Positions 19,773 through 27,885 of a stretch of DNA of 64,000 nt are shown piece after piece. The DNA comes from Deltaproteobacteria bacterium. Its GTDB lineage: Bacteria; Desulfobacterota; Desulfobacteria; Desulfobacterales; Desulfatirhabdiaceae. The notes under the pieces were generated by a model, which saw nothing but the letters and a program-made list of their open reading frames with translations, was not told the origin of the DNA and did not search any database. The position numbers were made by a program, and so were the translations under genes. The stretch is taken from positions 1 through 64,000 of the forward strand of contig JACRBZ010000077.1 in NCBI GenBank assembly GCA_016219185.1. Direction: 5' to 3'. How positions within the stretch are numbered: position 1 is the stretch's first letter; each line of letters opens with the position of its first letter.

Positions 19773-20933
19773 TTATTCTGATCGGGAAATGATCGACATG
19801 GCGCTGATGGCTGCATGGATATGCGCTTTCCGGTTAAAGATGCCCGGGCTGAAACGAATCGCGCCGTTCGGCGCGGTACCGAGCCGCTCATGTACCAAGG
19901 GGGCGCAGTGCAGGCCGGCCCGCACGGCAATGTTGAAATCGCCGTCCAGGATGGCTCCCACATCCGCCGCGACATGTCCCCGGACATTGCAGGTAATCAG
20001 CGGAATATGGTTTTCCAGGCTTTGCGCGGCATACAGGTCGATGCCGTCAATTTCCGAAAGGCCTTCTCTCAGTTTTTCAGTCAGTGCCATTTCCCTTATG
20101 AGGCATTCCCGGGTTTCGGGCGTTTGCAGATACGACAGGGACTCACCCAGCGCCAGTATCCCCAAAAGATTGAGGGTGCCGGCCTCCAGACGGTGGGGAA
20201 ACGTCTGCGTGTGGAAAAGATTGGCGGAATCGATACCCGTGCCGCCGAACCGGGTGGGACGGATGGGCAAATCCGGATGGATGATCAGCCCCCCGATACC
20301 GCAAGGACCCAGCAGGGACTTGTGACCGGTGAACGCCAGGCCCGAGACGTGCCAGCTTTTCATCGCGATGGGGATGGCGCCGGCACTCTGGGATACATCC
20401 AGAATCAGGGGAATGCCCGCGCTGCGGCAAATTTCGCCGATGGCTGCAACCGGCTGCACGGTGCCCAGGACATTGGATGCATGGTTTATGATGACCAGCC
20501 GGGTTTGCGGCCGGATCATGGCCGCGATATCGCCCGGGTCCACGAACCCGTTCGTATCAAAACCCGCCAGGTCAAATTCGATCCGGCCCTGAACGCGCAG
20601 GTGATGCAGGGGCCTCAGGACGGAATTATGCTCCAGACAGGTGCTGACCACATGATCACCCGGTCGGGTCAGGCCCTGAATCAACGTGTTCAGGGCATCG
20701 GTAGCGTTGCTGCTGAAACAAACCGGGTAATCCGCGCCTGCTCCGAAAAAGCGGCGTAGCGCATGCCGGACTTCGGATACGGCATCCTCTGCCTCCCTGG
20801 CCAGATCATATCCGCCCCTGCTGGGGGAAGCCCCCAGTTGCAGGTAGCGGTCCAGTGCCCGGTGCATGCACTCGGATGGTTTGGGATATGAAGTGGCTGC
20901 ATTGTCCAGATAGATGAGTTGCGTGTTATCCAA
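19773..20933 (-). CDS. Cysteine desulfurase family aminotransferase, class V
   Basis: 386 residues of the PLP-dependent class V fold. Visible hallmarks are YLDNAATSYPKP at the N-terminus, CLEHNSVLRPL, the Asp-Ser segment ILDVSQSAGA, and the PLP lysine in GLAFTGHKSLLGP. The closest family I recognise is the cysteine desulfurase-like group (EF2568 type) that in other genomes travels with selenium-dependent molybdenum hydroxylases and selD. Here it lies 98 bp downstream of a TusE/DsrC-like gene and a molybdenum hydroxylase gene on the same strand. A role in delivering sulfur (or selenium) from cysteine to the hydroxylase cofactor is therefore likely but inferred. No selD, yqeB or xdhC is present in the window. 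Confidence 0.88.
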   Translation of the reverse strand: MDNTQLIYLDNAATSYPKPSECMHRALDRYLQLGASPSRGGYDLAREAEDAVSEVRHALRRFFGAGADYPVCFSSNATDALNTLIQGLTRPGDHVVSTCLEHNSVLRPLHHLRVQGRIEFDLAGFDTNGFVDPGDIAAMIRPQTRLVIINHASNVLGTVQPVAAIGEICRSAGIPLILDVSQSAGAIPIAMKSWHVSGLAFTGHKSLLGPCGIGGLIIHPDLPIRPTRFGGTGIDSANLFHTQTFPHRLEAGTLNLLGILALGESLSYLQTPETRECLIREMALTEKLREGLSEIDGIDLYAAQSLENHIPLITCNVRGHVAADVGAILDGDFNIAVRAGLHCAPLVHERLGTAPNGAIRFSPGIFNRKAHIHAAISAMSIISRSE

Positions 20934-21031
20934 GAGAATCTCCGCATCATTCGAATCACAATATTCAGGCCCTTCATTTTTTCGGACCGATCAATCCGAT
21001 CACGGGCCAATCACGGGGTATTGCCGTGACT

Positions 21032-21388
21032 TTAGTCGCAGGTTTTGGGATTGGGAAGCCCCGAGAGTCTGCGAGCTCCCTGTTTGAGTCCATCCGGAAA
21101 AAGCTTTTCCAGTTCCATCACGCTCAGGCCCGTTCCTTCCCTGAGCTGCCGATTCAGGGGCGCCCGCCCGTGATAGGCATAATACTCCCGCAGAAACCGG
21201 ACCACCCGCCGGTGCTGATCCGTAATCCGGGTCAGCCCCCGTTCTCCGGCCAGTATCTCGAAAACCGCTTCCGACCAGTCGTCAAAATCATTAAAAAATC
21301 CTTCCCCGTCAAAGAGAATTTCCCGGCCGTCCAAAACGCGCATACCAGGGCCCGGCTCCGGCGGATGGTCATCGGCATGCGCGTCCAT
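21032..21388 (-). CDS. DsrC/TusE-like sulfur carrier with a single C-terminal cysteine
   Basis: 118 residues matching the DsrC/TusE/DsvC fold: an FDGEGFFNDFDDWSEAV-type N-terminus, then the HRRVVRFLREYY helix and the arm LFPDGLKQGARRLSGLPNP ending KTCD. The penultimate Cys (CysA), the sulfur-carrying residue of the family, is kept. The second Cys, about ten residues earlier in true DsrC, is Arg here, so this is TusE-like and should not form the DsrC trisulfide with sulfite reductase. The gene begins four bases after the stop of the aldehyde oxidoreductase gene (TAA-TGC-ATG), a tight operon. A sulfur relay from the desulfurase at 19773 to the molybdenum enzyme is the best guess. tRNA thiolation is the alternative, but no other tus genes are here. 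Confidence 0.87.
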   Translation of the reverse strand: MDAHADDHPPEPGPGMRVLDGREILFDGEGFFNDFDDWSEAVFEILAGERGLTRITDQHRRVVRFLREYYAYHGRAPLNRQLREGTGLSVMELEKLFPDGLKQGARRLSGLPNPKTCD

Positions 21389-21391
21389 GCA

Positions 21392-24079
21392 TTATTTCTC
21401 CGGGTTCAAGGCAGCCTTGATTTTTTCCGGCGTGGCCGGCAAATCATGGATCCAGATTCCGGTTGCGTTTTTGATGGCATTAATCACCGCCGGAGCCGTG
21501 GGAACCATGCACATCTCACCGACGCCGGTGGCACCCAGAGGCCCCTTGGGACGGGGTGTTTCTCGGATAATGGTTTGCATCTCAAAACTGTTTCGGATCG
21601 TGGGAAATTTAAACGTAACCCAGTCCTTGGTTTTTCCCGCGACATATTCCTCCCTGAGGGCAAACCCCACCCCCATGTCCATTCCCCCTTCCAGTTGTCC
21701 GGTCAGATTCTGAGGATTGATCACCGGACCGGCATCCACGGTCGTGGTCATTTTAAGGATGCTGACCCGGCCACTTTCGGTATCCACTTCCAGCTCAACC
21801 ATCTGCACGGCATGGACCTGAGATTCAAATGAAGGCCCCTGCCCGGTCTGAGGATCCAGGGGTCCGGCATCTTCGTTTTTCTTCCGGCCCAGATAACGTT
21901 TGGGTTTGCCGGCAGCCTCAAGTTCCGCCGATGTGCGGGAGCCGGTTTCCCGCATGGCTGTTTTGAGCTGTTCCAGGGCGTTTATCAGTGCGCCGCCGAT
22001 CATGTACGTGATGCGGCTGCCCGCTGCCGGACCGCTGGCAGCGGTATTGTCGGTATCCCGGGTATAAAGACGCACTTTATCCAGGGGAATCCCCATGAAT
22101 TCAGCCGTCAGTTGGCTCAGCATGGAGTCGTTGCCTTCCCCGGGATCGGCCGCGGCCGCATATATGCTGATGCCGCCATCCACATCCAGTTCGACGGCGG
22201 CTACCGATATGTCTCCCGGGCCGCCGATGCCGAAAGCCCCGGCCCCCAGGCCCACGCCGCGCCTGATCCGATTCTGGCCCCGATTCTGGCCCTGGCCATG
22301 GGCCTTTGCCTCTTTTACGGCACGTTCATAATGCGGCCGCATGGCTTCCATGAGCTCGGGAAAACACCACTCTTGAACGATCCGGCCGGTGGATTTGCTC
22401 TGACCCGGCTGGAGCGAATTCAGGAGCCGGAATTCAAAGGGATCCATGCCGATCTTATCGGCCAGCATGTCCATGGCGCATTCCAGGGCGAAATTGACCT
22501 GGGGCGGTCCCGCGCCCCGGGCCGCGCTGCCCCAGGGATTGTTGGTATAGACCAGCCTGGCCCTGGCACCGATGCTGGGAATATGGTATGATCCGGAGAG
22601 CATGAGCAGGGACCGGTGCACCACCACATGGCCAATGGAATAATAAGCGCCCTTGTCCACGATATAATCATTGCAGTAAGCCGTCAGTTTCCCCTGGCTG
22701 TCCGCTCCCAGCCGGACATTCATTTTGAATGCGTGGCGTTTGGAACTCATCAGCATGCTTTCGGCAAGACTGGGAATATACCGGACCGGCCGTTTGAAAT
22801 GAAGCGCCGCCGCGCCGGCAATGCCCTCGGAGATCACATCGATTTTGATGCCGAACTGGCCGCCGGAATACGCCTCCTGGTAACGCATGTTTTCCCAGCC
22901 GAGCGCTGCCTGCAGCATCCCCAGATGAAGGTGTATGTTGATGCTGCGGCCAACGATGACAAGCCTTGGCTCTTCGCCTTCTTCCTGATCTTCCCAGTAC
23001 GCCACGGTGGCTTCGGGCTCGAGCGGTGCCTGGTGATTGATCTGGGTCTGGAACCGGGCTTCGATAACTGCCGCGGAAGCTTTCAGCGCTTCTTCGGCAT
23101 TGCCTTTGATCTGGGGCTGCTCAAAACACAGGTTGGGCAAATCGTCGTGAATCTTAACCGCATCGGCCTGGAGTGAATCCTCCGGGCAGCGCATCACCGG
23201 CAGCGGGTCCAGATCAACGCGAACGGCTGCCAGGGCCGCCAATGCCTGGGCCCGGGTATCGGCGGCCACGATCAGAATCGGATCCCCGATATAGCGGACT
23301 TTGTCTTTACAAAGCACCGGACGGTCCGCAACCAGGTATTTCAGGATGTTGGTGCCCTTGATGTCCGCCGCGGTCACAACGCCCGCAACCCCCGGCATTT
23401 TTTCCGCAGCCGACGCATCGATGGAAACGATGCGGGCATGGGGAACCGTACTGCGGAGAACCGCCAGTTCCAGCGCGCCTTTCAGCCGGATATCGGCGGT
23501 AAAATGAGCCGTACCGCAAGCCTTTGCCATAGCCGATGGCCGGGGATGGGAAACGCCCATCACCCCGTCCCCGGGTTTGGGACATATCACCTCCGGCGTG
23601 GTTTCCCCGCGGATGAAACGGCCCGCCAACTGGACGGCTTCAATGATTTTTTTATAACCGGTACAGCGGCAGAGATTCCGGGTAAGGGCTTTTTTGATCG
23701 CATCGACAGAGGGATCGGGATTTACGTCCAGCAACGCCTTGGTGGCGATGATCATGCCGGGCGTGCAATATCCGCACTGGATCGCACCGGCCAGAACGAA
23801 TGCCTGCTGGATGAGATGGGGGTTTTCCGGGGTACCCAGTCCTTCCACGGTGATCACCTGGGCGTTGTCCAGGGAATGGACCCTGGTCAGACAGGACAGC
23901 ACTGTTTTCCCGTTGACGATTACCATGCAGGCCCCGCACTGGCCTTTGCGATCGCAGGACTGCTTGGCACCGGTCAGTCCCAGATCATCCCGCAGCAGAT
24001 CCAGCAAAACCTGTTCCGGTCCGACCACAAATTCATGTCTTGCACCATTGATGAATAAACCAATCCGTTTCATTTTCAC
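21392..24079 (-). CDS. Molybdenum aldehyde oxidoreductase, single-chain xanthine oxidase family
   Basis: 895 residues, close to the 907 of Desulfovibrio gigas Mop. The plant-type 2Fe-2S domain (1-75) has CDRKGQCGAC plus a later Cys. The second 2Fe-2S domain (about 85-160) has QCGYC and LCRCTGY. The molybdopterin domains follow from about 180, with GGQFGIK and the catalytic Glu855 in GATGVGEMC. There is no FAD domain, so electrons leave through the iron-sulfur clusters to another carrier. It oxidises aldehydes (or N-heterocycles) to acids with water as oxygen donor, in the cytoplasm. The enzyme class needs a terminal sulfido ligand on Mo. It heads an operon with the sulfur-carrier and desulfurase-like genes, behind a sigma-54 promoter at 24137-24152. 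Confidence 0.94.
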   Translation of the reverse strand: MKMKRIGLFINGARHEFVVGPEQVLLDLLRDDLGLTGAKQSCDRKGQCGACMVIVNGKTVLSCLTRVHSLDNAQVITVEGLGTPENPHLIQQAFVLAGAIQCGYCTPGMIIATKALLDVNPDPSVDAIKKALTRNLCRCTGYKKIIEAVQLAGRFIRGETTPEVICPKPGDGVMGVSHPRPSAMAKACGTAHFTADIRLKGALELAVLRSTVPHARIVSIDASAAEKMPGVAGVVTAADIKGTNILKYLVADRPVLCKDKVRYIGDPILIVAADTRAQALAALAAVRVDLDPLPVMRCPEDSLQADAVKIHDDLPNLCFEQPQIKGNAEEALKASAAVIEARFQTQINHQAPLEPEATVAYWEDQEEGEEPRLVIVGRSINIHLHLGMLQAALGWENMRYQEAYSGGQFGIKIDVISEGIAGAAALHFKRPVRYIPSLAESMLMSSKRHAFKMNVRLGADSQGKLTAYCNDYIVDKGAYYSIGHVVVHRSLLMLSGSYHIPSIGARARLVYTNNPWGSAARGAGPPQVNFALECAMDMLADKIGMDPFEFRLLNSLQPGQSKSTGRIVQEWCFPELMEAMRPHYERAVKEAKAHGQGQNRGQNRIRRGVGLGAGAFGIGGPGDISVAAVELDVDGGISIYAAAADPGEGNDSMLSQLTAEFMGIPLDKVRLYTRDTDNTAASGPAAGSRITYMIGGALINALEQLKTAMRETGSRTSAELEAAGKPKRYLGRKKNEDAGPLDPQTGQGPSFESQVHAVQMVELEVDTESGRVSILKMTTTVDAGPVINPQNLTGQLEGGMDMGVGFALREEYVAGKTKDWVTFKFPTIRNSFEMQTIIRETPRPKGPLGATGVGEMCMVPTAPAVINAIKNATGIWIHDLPATPEKIKAALNPEK

Positions 24080-24136
24080 TCCTTGGTTTTTGATAAAAAA
24101 GATGCCGAACAGGCATACGCGATATCAAAGTTTCTA

Positions 24137-24152
24137 AGCAATGTCCATGCCA
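24137..24152 (-). promoter_or_regulatory. Sigma-54 promoter of the aldehyde oxidoreductase operon
   Basis: The minus strand reads TGGCATG-GACA-TTGCT, a full match to TGGCAYG-N4-TTGCW with correct spacing. It lies between the stop of the upstream alcohol dehydrogenase (24194) and the ATG at 24079, predicting a start near 24125 and a leader of about 45 nt. Expression should therefore depend on an enhancer-binding activator. Confidence 0.8.
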
Positions 24153-24193
24153 AATAGCCCATATCGAAGATTTTAGGAACGATTATTGGCGGA

Positions 24194-25144
24194 TTATAAA
24201 TCCAGCAGGATTTTTATGGCGGAATTTCGGGCAGCCTGATGAAAAGCCTCTGGTGCGCCCTCGATGGGAAAGCGGTTGGTAATCAGGCTTTCAAGGGGCA
24301 TGTCGGGATGCTCCTCCATCAGGGTCAGCCCATGATGGAACCGGCCGCAGCGGGACCCCAGCACCGTGAGTTCATGAATGACGATAGGGGATAGATTTAC
24401 CGCTGCGGAAACCGCGATAGTGGATTTCAACACGATGATGCCACGGGGCCGGCAAAGGGTCATGGCTTGTGCAAGACCGGTTGCGGAGCCCGTGGCCTCA
24501 ACCACCACGTCGGCGCCCGAATAATACTTGCCGTCACGTGTGGTATTGATGCCGTTCCAGGCCGATAACGCCAGTTTTTCCGGGTGATGGCCGATAAGGG
24601 TGACATCGGATACCACAGTTGACAGCACCCAGGCACAGAGGATGCCCAGGCGACCATCGCCCAGAACGACAATGCGCTGCGAGCCGTTCAGGGACAGTTG
24701 TTCCAGAATTTCACAGGCGGCCGAAAGCGGTTCGATAAACACTGCCCGGTCATCGGAAATACCCGCGGGAATTTCAATCAGATTGGATACCGGAAGGATG
24801 CAATAATCGGCCATGCAGCCGTCCAGCCGGTCGATCCCCAGAGTCGTCCGGCCGGGGCAGTGCCTGCCCTGTCCCTTCAGACACCAGGAGCAGTGTCCGC
24901 ATGCCACGTTGATCTCCCCGGCCACCCGCTTACCGATCCACCGGATATCCTCGCAGGATTCAACAGTCCCGATAAATTCATGACCCAGAACACCTGAAAA
25001 CCCCAGATAGCCCTTTGTCAGCTCCAGATCGGTCCGGCAGATGCCGGCTGTTTTTACCCGGATTCTGGCCCAGCCCGGCTGAACTCCTGGAACCGGATAG
25101 TTCGACAGGAATCGAAGTTGTCTGTCCCACACAACAGCACGCAT
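24194..25144 (-). CDS. Zinc-dependent alcohol dehydrogenase, MDR superfamily
   Basis: About 316 residues if translation starts at ATG 25144 (MMRAVVW, the usual family N-terminus). The frame is open to ATG 25216, and no start has a clear ribosome-binding site. Catalytic zinc ligands are seen in AGICRTDLEL and GHEF. The four structural zinc cysteines are in CGHCSWCLKGQGRHC. The nucleotide-binding motif is VLGDGRLGILCAW. The protein oxidises an alcohol or polyol with NAD(P), or reduces an aldehyde. It lies directly upstream of the aldehyde oxidoreductase on the same strand, so alcohol to aldehyde to acid would be a sensible two-step route; the specific substrate is unknown. The GDG in place of GxGxxG-type GAG suggests a slightly divergent cofactor site. 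Confidence 0.9.
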   Translation of the reverse strand: MRAVVWDRQLRFLSNYPVPGVQPGWARIRVKTAGICRTDLELTKGYLGFSGVLGHEFIGTVESCEDIRWIGKRVAGEINVACGHCSWCLKGQGRHCPGRTTLGIDRLDGCMADYCILPVSNLIEIPAGISDDRAVFIEPLSAACEILEQLSLNGSQRIVVLGDGRLGILCAWVLSTVVSDVTLIGHHPEKLALSAWNGINTTRDGKYYSGADVVVEATGSATGLAQAMTLCRPRGIIVLKSTIAVSAAVNLSPIVIHELTVLGSRCGRFHHGLTLMEEHPDMPLESLITNRFPIEGAPEAFHQAARNSAIKILLDL

Positions 25145-25261
25145 CATCCGGCTCGATTTCTCAAGATCCAATATGCTGATCATATTCGGCACCAGCCTGG
25201 TCAAATGAAACGGCAATCTCAGATTGCCGTTAGGAATAGGGATCTGTCCGAATGGACGGGA

Positions 25262-25561
25262 TTATTCATAGTCATAAATCAGCACCTGGGACCAGTACGG
25301 ACCGAACTGTTTGACAAACGACTGGTGAACCGGATGAACCTGATAGGCATCAAGATCCGGGACCGTTTCAAACAACACGGTCAGCGCAATGGAATAGGAT
25401 TTGTCAATGACGGGCCGATCGCCGGTCTTGGCAGGGGCGCCGATATACACGCCCCGGGTGGATTCGATCGCCTTGAGGGATTCGAGCCCTTTACGGAAAG
25501 CGGATCGCTGAGCGTCCGAAAGATCATCTTTTAGCCAGAAAACAACAATGTGTGACAGCAT
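25262..25561 (-). CDS. Dabb (stress-responsive alpha/beta barrel) domain protein
   Basis: A 99-residue protein consisting of one Dabb domain: MLSHIVVFWLKDD at the start, then PAKTGDRPVI and the conserved HPVHQSFV segment before the last strand. Dabb proteins form ferredoxin-like dimeric barrels, and their functions range from stress response to small-molecule catalysis. It precedes the alcohol dehydrogenase by about 120 bp on the same strand, so it may belong to the same metabolic unit. A C-rich inverted repeat lies immediately upstream. Confidence 0.88.
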   Translation of the reverse strand: MLSHIVVFWLKDDLSDAQRSAFRKGLESLKAIESTRGVYIGAPAKTGDRPVIDKSYSIALTVLFETVPDLDAYQVHPVHQSFVKQFGPYWSQVLIYDYE

Positions 25562-25587
25562 AACATCTCCTTTATCGTGAAAATAGA

Positions 25588-25679
25588 TTCCCCCCTTTGG
25601 AAAGGGGGGCCAGGGGGGATTTCAGACGATTTGCTCAGAATCCCCCTCAGTTCCCCTTTTTCAAAGGGGGAAGGTATCA
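25588..25679. repeat. Compound C-rich intergenic repeat (two inverted copies)
   Basis: The left unit contains CCCCCCTTT-GG-AAAGGGGGG (25590-25609) followed by GGGGGGATT. The right unit is the same pattern reversed: AATCCCCC, then CCCCTTT-TTC-AAAGGGG. A related unit lies at 44666-44694 next to the gdh gene. This is an intergenic repeat family able to form strong hairpins. Copies near the ends of operons may work as terminators or mRNA stabilisers. Confidence 0.8.
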
Positions 25680-25693
25680 TTGCCGACCTGTTA

Positions 25694-26416
25694 TCATAAA
25701 CATATCATCAGGGCGCAGAACCCCGTTGTCCCGATCAGGATAAGCCAATCGGACCTGCCGGATTTTAGCGCCAATGGACGATTGTTTTCCGGTGAATAAC
25801 ACCTGGCTTCCATGGCATCCGCCAGCCGATCCGCGGTCCACAGGGTGCGGCAGAGCAGCGGCAGCGAAAATTTAACGGTCCGGTAAACCGGATTTTTTCG
25901 ATTCTGAATGCACCGGCATTGTTGGGCCGCTGAAGTTTCCCTGGCCTGTTCCACGATCACCGGCAGAAATCGTACCATCAGGCTCATCATGGTTGCAACC
26001 TGTTTCCCGGACAATCCGGGAAAAGGCCGGCAGAACCACTCGACGGCCATGCGGATACCGGATGGGCTTGTGGTGCTCATCCATAAAACGCCCAGAAAGG
26101 TCAAAATGATCAGGCGCCAGCATATCAGGAGCCCCGCGACAGCGCCTTTCGGGTCCATTGAAACCAGCGTGCCGGCTGGGCCGGAGAAAGAGGAAACGGT
26201 CAGGGCCCGGGCAAGGAAAACGATGACCAGCAAAAAAACAAGATAATAAAAATGGCGGATGAGCGATCGTACCGGGAATCGAACGGACATCCAGAGCCCC
26301 AGGCACAGGATCGAAAGGAAAATCAGGCCGGTTGCATCGGCCTTCAAAACAGCAATGCTGAGAATGGCCATGCAGGCCATTTTGAACCGGACGTCCATCT
26401 TCTCCGGGCTTATCAT
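25694..26416 (-). CDS. bioN: Energy-coupling factor transmembrane protein, biotin transporter T component
   Basis: 240 residues with several membrane helices (about 15-50, 55-75, 90-115, 215-238) and the cytoplasmic coupling region that carries EQARETSAAQQCR, the position of the Ala-Arg-Gly-type helices in EcfT/CbiQ proteins. It couples ATP hydrolysis by the neighbouring ATPase to biotin movement by BioY. Its ATG overlaps the stop of the ATPase gene by four bases, and that gene in turn touches bioY, so the three form a compact bioY-bioM-bioN operon read on the minus strand. Confidence 0.88.
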   Translation of the reverse strand: MISPEKMDVRFKMACMAILSIAVLKADATGLIFLSILCLGLWMSVRFPVRSLIRHFYYLVFLLVIVFLARALTVSSFSGPAGTLVSMDPKGAVAGLLICWRLIILTFLGVLWMSTTSPSGIRMAVEWFCRPFPGLSGKQVATMMSLMVRFLPVIVEQARETSAAQQCRCIQNRKNPVYRTVKFSLPLLCRTLWTADRLADAMEARCYSPENNRPLALKSGRSDWLILIGTTGFCALMICL

Positions 26417-27165
26417 GGTAAAAGGGCTTCCATTCGACAGGTACAGGGCATTTTAACACCGGCGCATGCTACATCCCGTATCACGTCCTCAAACAAACCG
26501 TCCTTGACGATCGATCCGTTCTTCATCAGGATCAATCGGTCGGCATGCCCCATTGTCTTACCCAGATCATGGGTTGAGAGAATGATGGTCTTGCCTGCCC
26601 GGTGCAGGTGAACGATCCGGGAGAGAACCTGAAGCATGCCGGAGTAGTCCAGGTTAGCAAAAGGTTCATCCAGAACCAGTACCTGGGGTTCCATTGCCAG
26701 AATCCCGGCAATGGCCAGGCGGCGTTTTTCTCCTCCCGAAAGCCTGTGGGGCCGCTGGTCTGCCAGATGTTCCAGGCCGACCACGGACAAGGCCGAGGTC
26801 ACCCGCAACTTCACCTCGGCGGGCGGCAGGCACAGGTTTTCCGGCCCGAAAGCCACATCATCATATACTGTTTCACCAACGATTTGACTGTCCGCGTCCT
26901 GAAAAACCAGACCCACCATCTGGCGGGCCCTCAGGATGTCCTTGGAGACCGAAATCCCATCCAGCCTGACATCTCCGGTGTCCGGCGTCAGAAGTCCGTT
27001 CAAGTGCCTGAAAAGCGTGGTTTTGCCGGAGCCGTTATGTCCGGCAATCACGACAAATTCCCCTTTTGCAATCTTCAGGGAAATATCGTCAATTCCCAGG
27101 CCCCCGTCTGAAAACCGATGGCTGAGATGCGAAACCTCGATAATAGGATTACATACAGGGATCAT
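26413..27165 (-). CDS. bioM: Energy-coupling factor ABC ATPase, biotin transporter
   Basis: 250 residues with all ABC motifs: Walker A GHNGSGKTTL, Q-loop VFQDADSQ (the DADSQ form is typical of ECF ATPases), signature LSGGEKRRLAI, Walker B VLVLDEPFANLD and switch His in STHDLG. It powers the biotin uptake complex with the T component and BioY. Its start codon overlaps the bioY stop (TGATG), which favours coupled translation at equal amounts. The last residues overlap bioN by four bases. Confidence 0.93.
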   Translation of the reverse strand: MIPVCNPIIEVSHLSHRFSDGGLGIDDISLKIAKGEFVVIAGHNGSGKTTLFRHLNGLLTPDTGDVRLDGISVSKDILRARQMVGLVFQDADSQIVGETVYDDVAFGPENLCLPPAEVKLRVTSALSVVGLEHLADQRPHRLSGGEKRRLAIAGILAMEPQVLVLDEPFANLDYSGMLQVLSRIVHLHRAGKTIILSTHDLGKTMGHADRLILMKNGSIVKDGLFEDVIRDVACAGVKMPCTCRMEALLP

Positions 27166-27692
27166 CAGCGGATGTATTCTTTTAATATCCTGGCAATGGG
27201 AACAGCGGCGGCAATTTTAAGCGCATCTCCCGGTAAAAACGGATACAGACCCGCGGTCAGGGCTTTTGACCAGGCCATGCCCGTCACGGCCTTAAGCCAG
27301 GGAACCCCGCAGGCATAGACGATCAGGGCGCCCGCGATCATGGCCATGACTGAAAATAAAGGCTTTTTCGGCAATTTTTCGGAAAGGATGCCGATGACGA
27401 ATACCGCCGGCAGATACCCCAGCAGATACCCGCCGGTTGGCCCCGCCAGCTTGGCAATCCCGCCGGTTCCGCCGGCAAAAATCGGAAGTCCCAGCGCACC
27501 GGTCATCAGATAAATGGCAACACTCCATACCCCCCATCTGCAGCCAAGAAGGAGTCCGGCCAAAAATACGAATAAATTCTGAAGGGCAATGGGAACCGGC
27601 CCGATGGGAATCGCCAGAAACGCGCCTGCTGCCGTCAGCGCCGCAAACAAGGACGCATAGACCATCATTCGAAGTTGGTTTGTTGATTTCAT
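27165..27692 (-). CDS. bioY: Biotin transporter substrate-binding protein BioY
   Basis: 175 residues with six predicted helices and the BioY hallmarks FVFLAGLLLGCRWG and GGTGGIAKLAGPTGGYLLGY. It binds biotin in the membrane and works with the ECF ATPase and T protein encoded directly downstream. No biotin biosynthesis gene is in the window, which would fit import as a source; the rest of the genome may differ. The birA gene lies just upstream on the same strand, and two palindromes in the upstream gap (27714-27728 and 27778-27791) are candidate operators. Confidence 0.94.
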   Translation of the reverse strand: MKSTNQLRMMVYASLFAALTAAGAFLAIPIGPVPIALQNLFVFLAGLLLGCRWGVWSVAIYLMTGALGLPIFAGGTGGIAKLAGPTGGYLLGYLPAVFVIGILSEKLPKKPLFSVMAMIAGALIVYACGVPWLKAVTGMAWSKALTAGLYPFLPGDALKIAAAVPIARILKEYIR

Positions 27693-27713
27693 GGGAATCT
27701 TCTTAATTGATCG

Positions 27714-27728
27714 GTTTAATTATTTAAC
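27714..27728. promoter_or_regulatory. Operator-like palindrome upstream of bioY
   Basis: GTTTAATTATTTAAC is self-complementary apart from three positions. It ends 22 bases before the bioY ATG, where it would overlap a promoter or leader. BirA carries a DNA-binding domain, so a BirA site is plausible, but the pattern does not match the usual long-spacer BirA box. Confidence 0.3.
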
Positions 27729-27777
27729 ATGTTTGATTAGCGACATAAAATTGAAACCTCTACACAATAAAAAAATA

Positions 27778-27791
27778 CATCACGCGTGATG
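27778..27791. promoter_or_regulatory. Perfect 14-bp palindrome CATCACGCGTGATG
   Basis: CATCACG joined to CGTGATG with no spacer, about 86 bp upstream of bioY. It looks like a dimeric regulator site. The regulator is unknown. Confidence 0.35.
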
Positions 27792-27822
27792 GCCTCATAA
27801 ACGCCCCCTATCATAAAAATCT

Positions 27823-27859
27823 CACTGGGAGCGCGGGCGAAACGCCCGCGCTCCCAGTG
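27823..27859. repeat. 37-nt perfect hairpin, 17-bp arms
   Basis: CACTGGGAGCGCGGGCG, then AAA, then the exact complement. With a 17-bp GC-rich stem and three-base loop it is among the most stable hairpins in the window. No T-tract follows on either strand, so it is a REP-like repeat or Rho-type boundary rather than a classical terminator. Confidence 0.8.
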
Positions 27860-27885
27860 TATTTACCCGGAAAAAGTCAAAATGG

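Larger units (their letters stand above)
27693..27885. other. bioY upstream region with two palindromes and a strong GC hairpin
   Basis: No gene is seen between birA and bioY. This first half holds an imperfect palindrome 22 nt before the bioY start, a perfect 14-bp palindrome near 27785 and a 37-nt GC-rich hairpin. The second half (27886-28010) is a terminal-inverted-repeat element. Confidence 0.6.
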
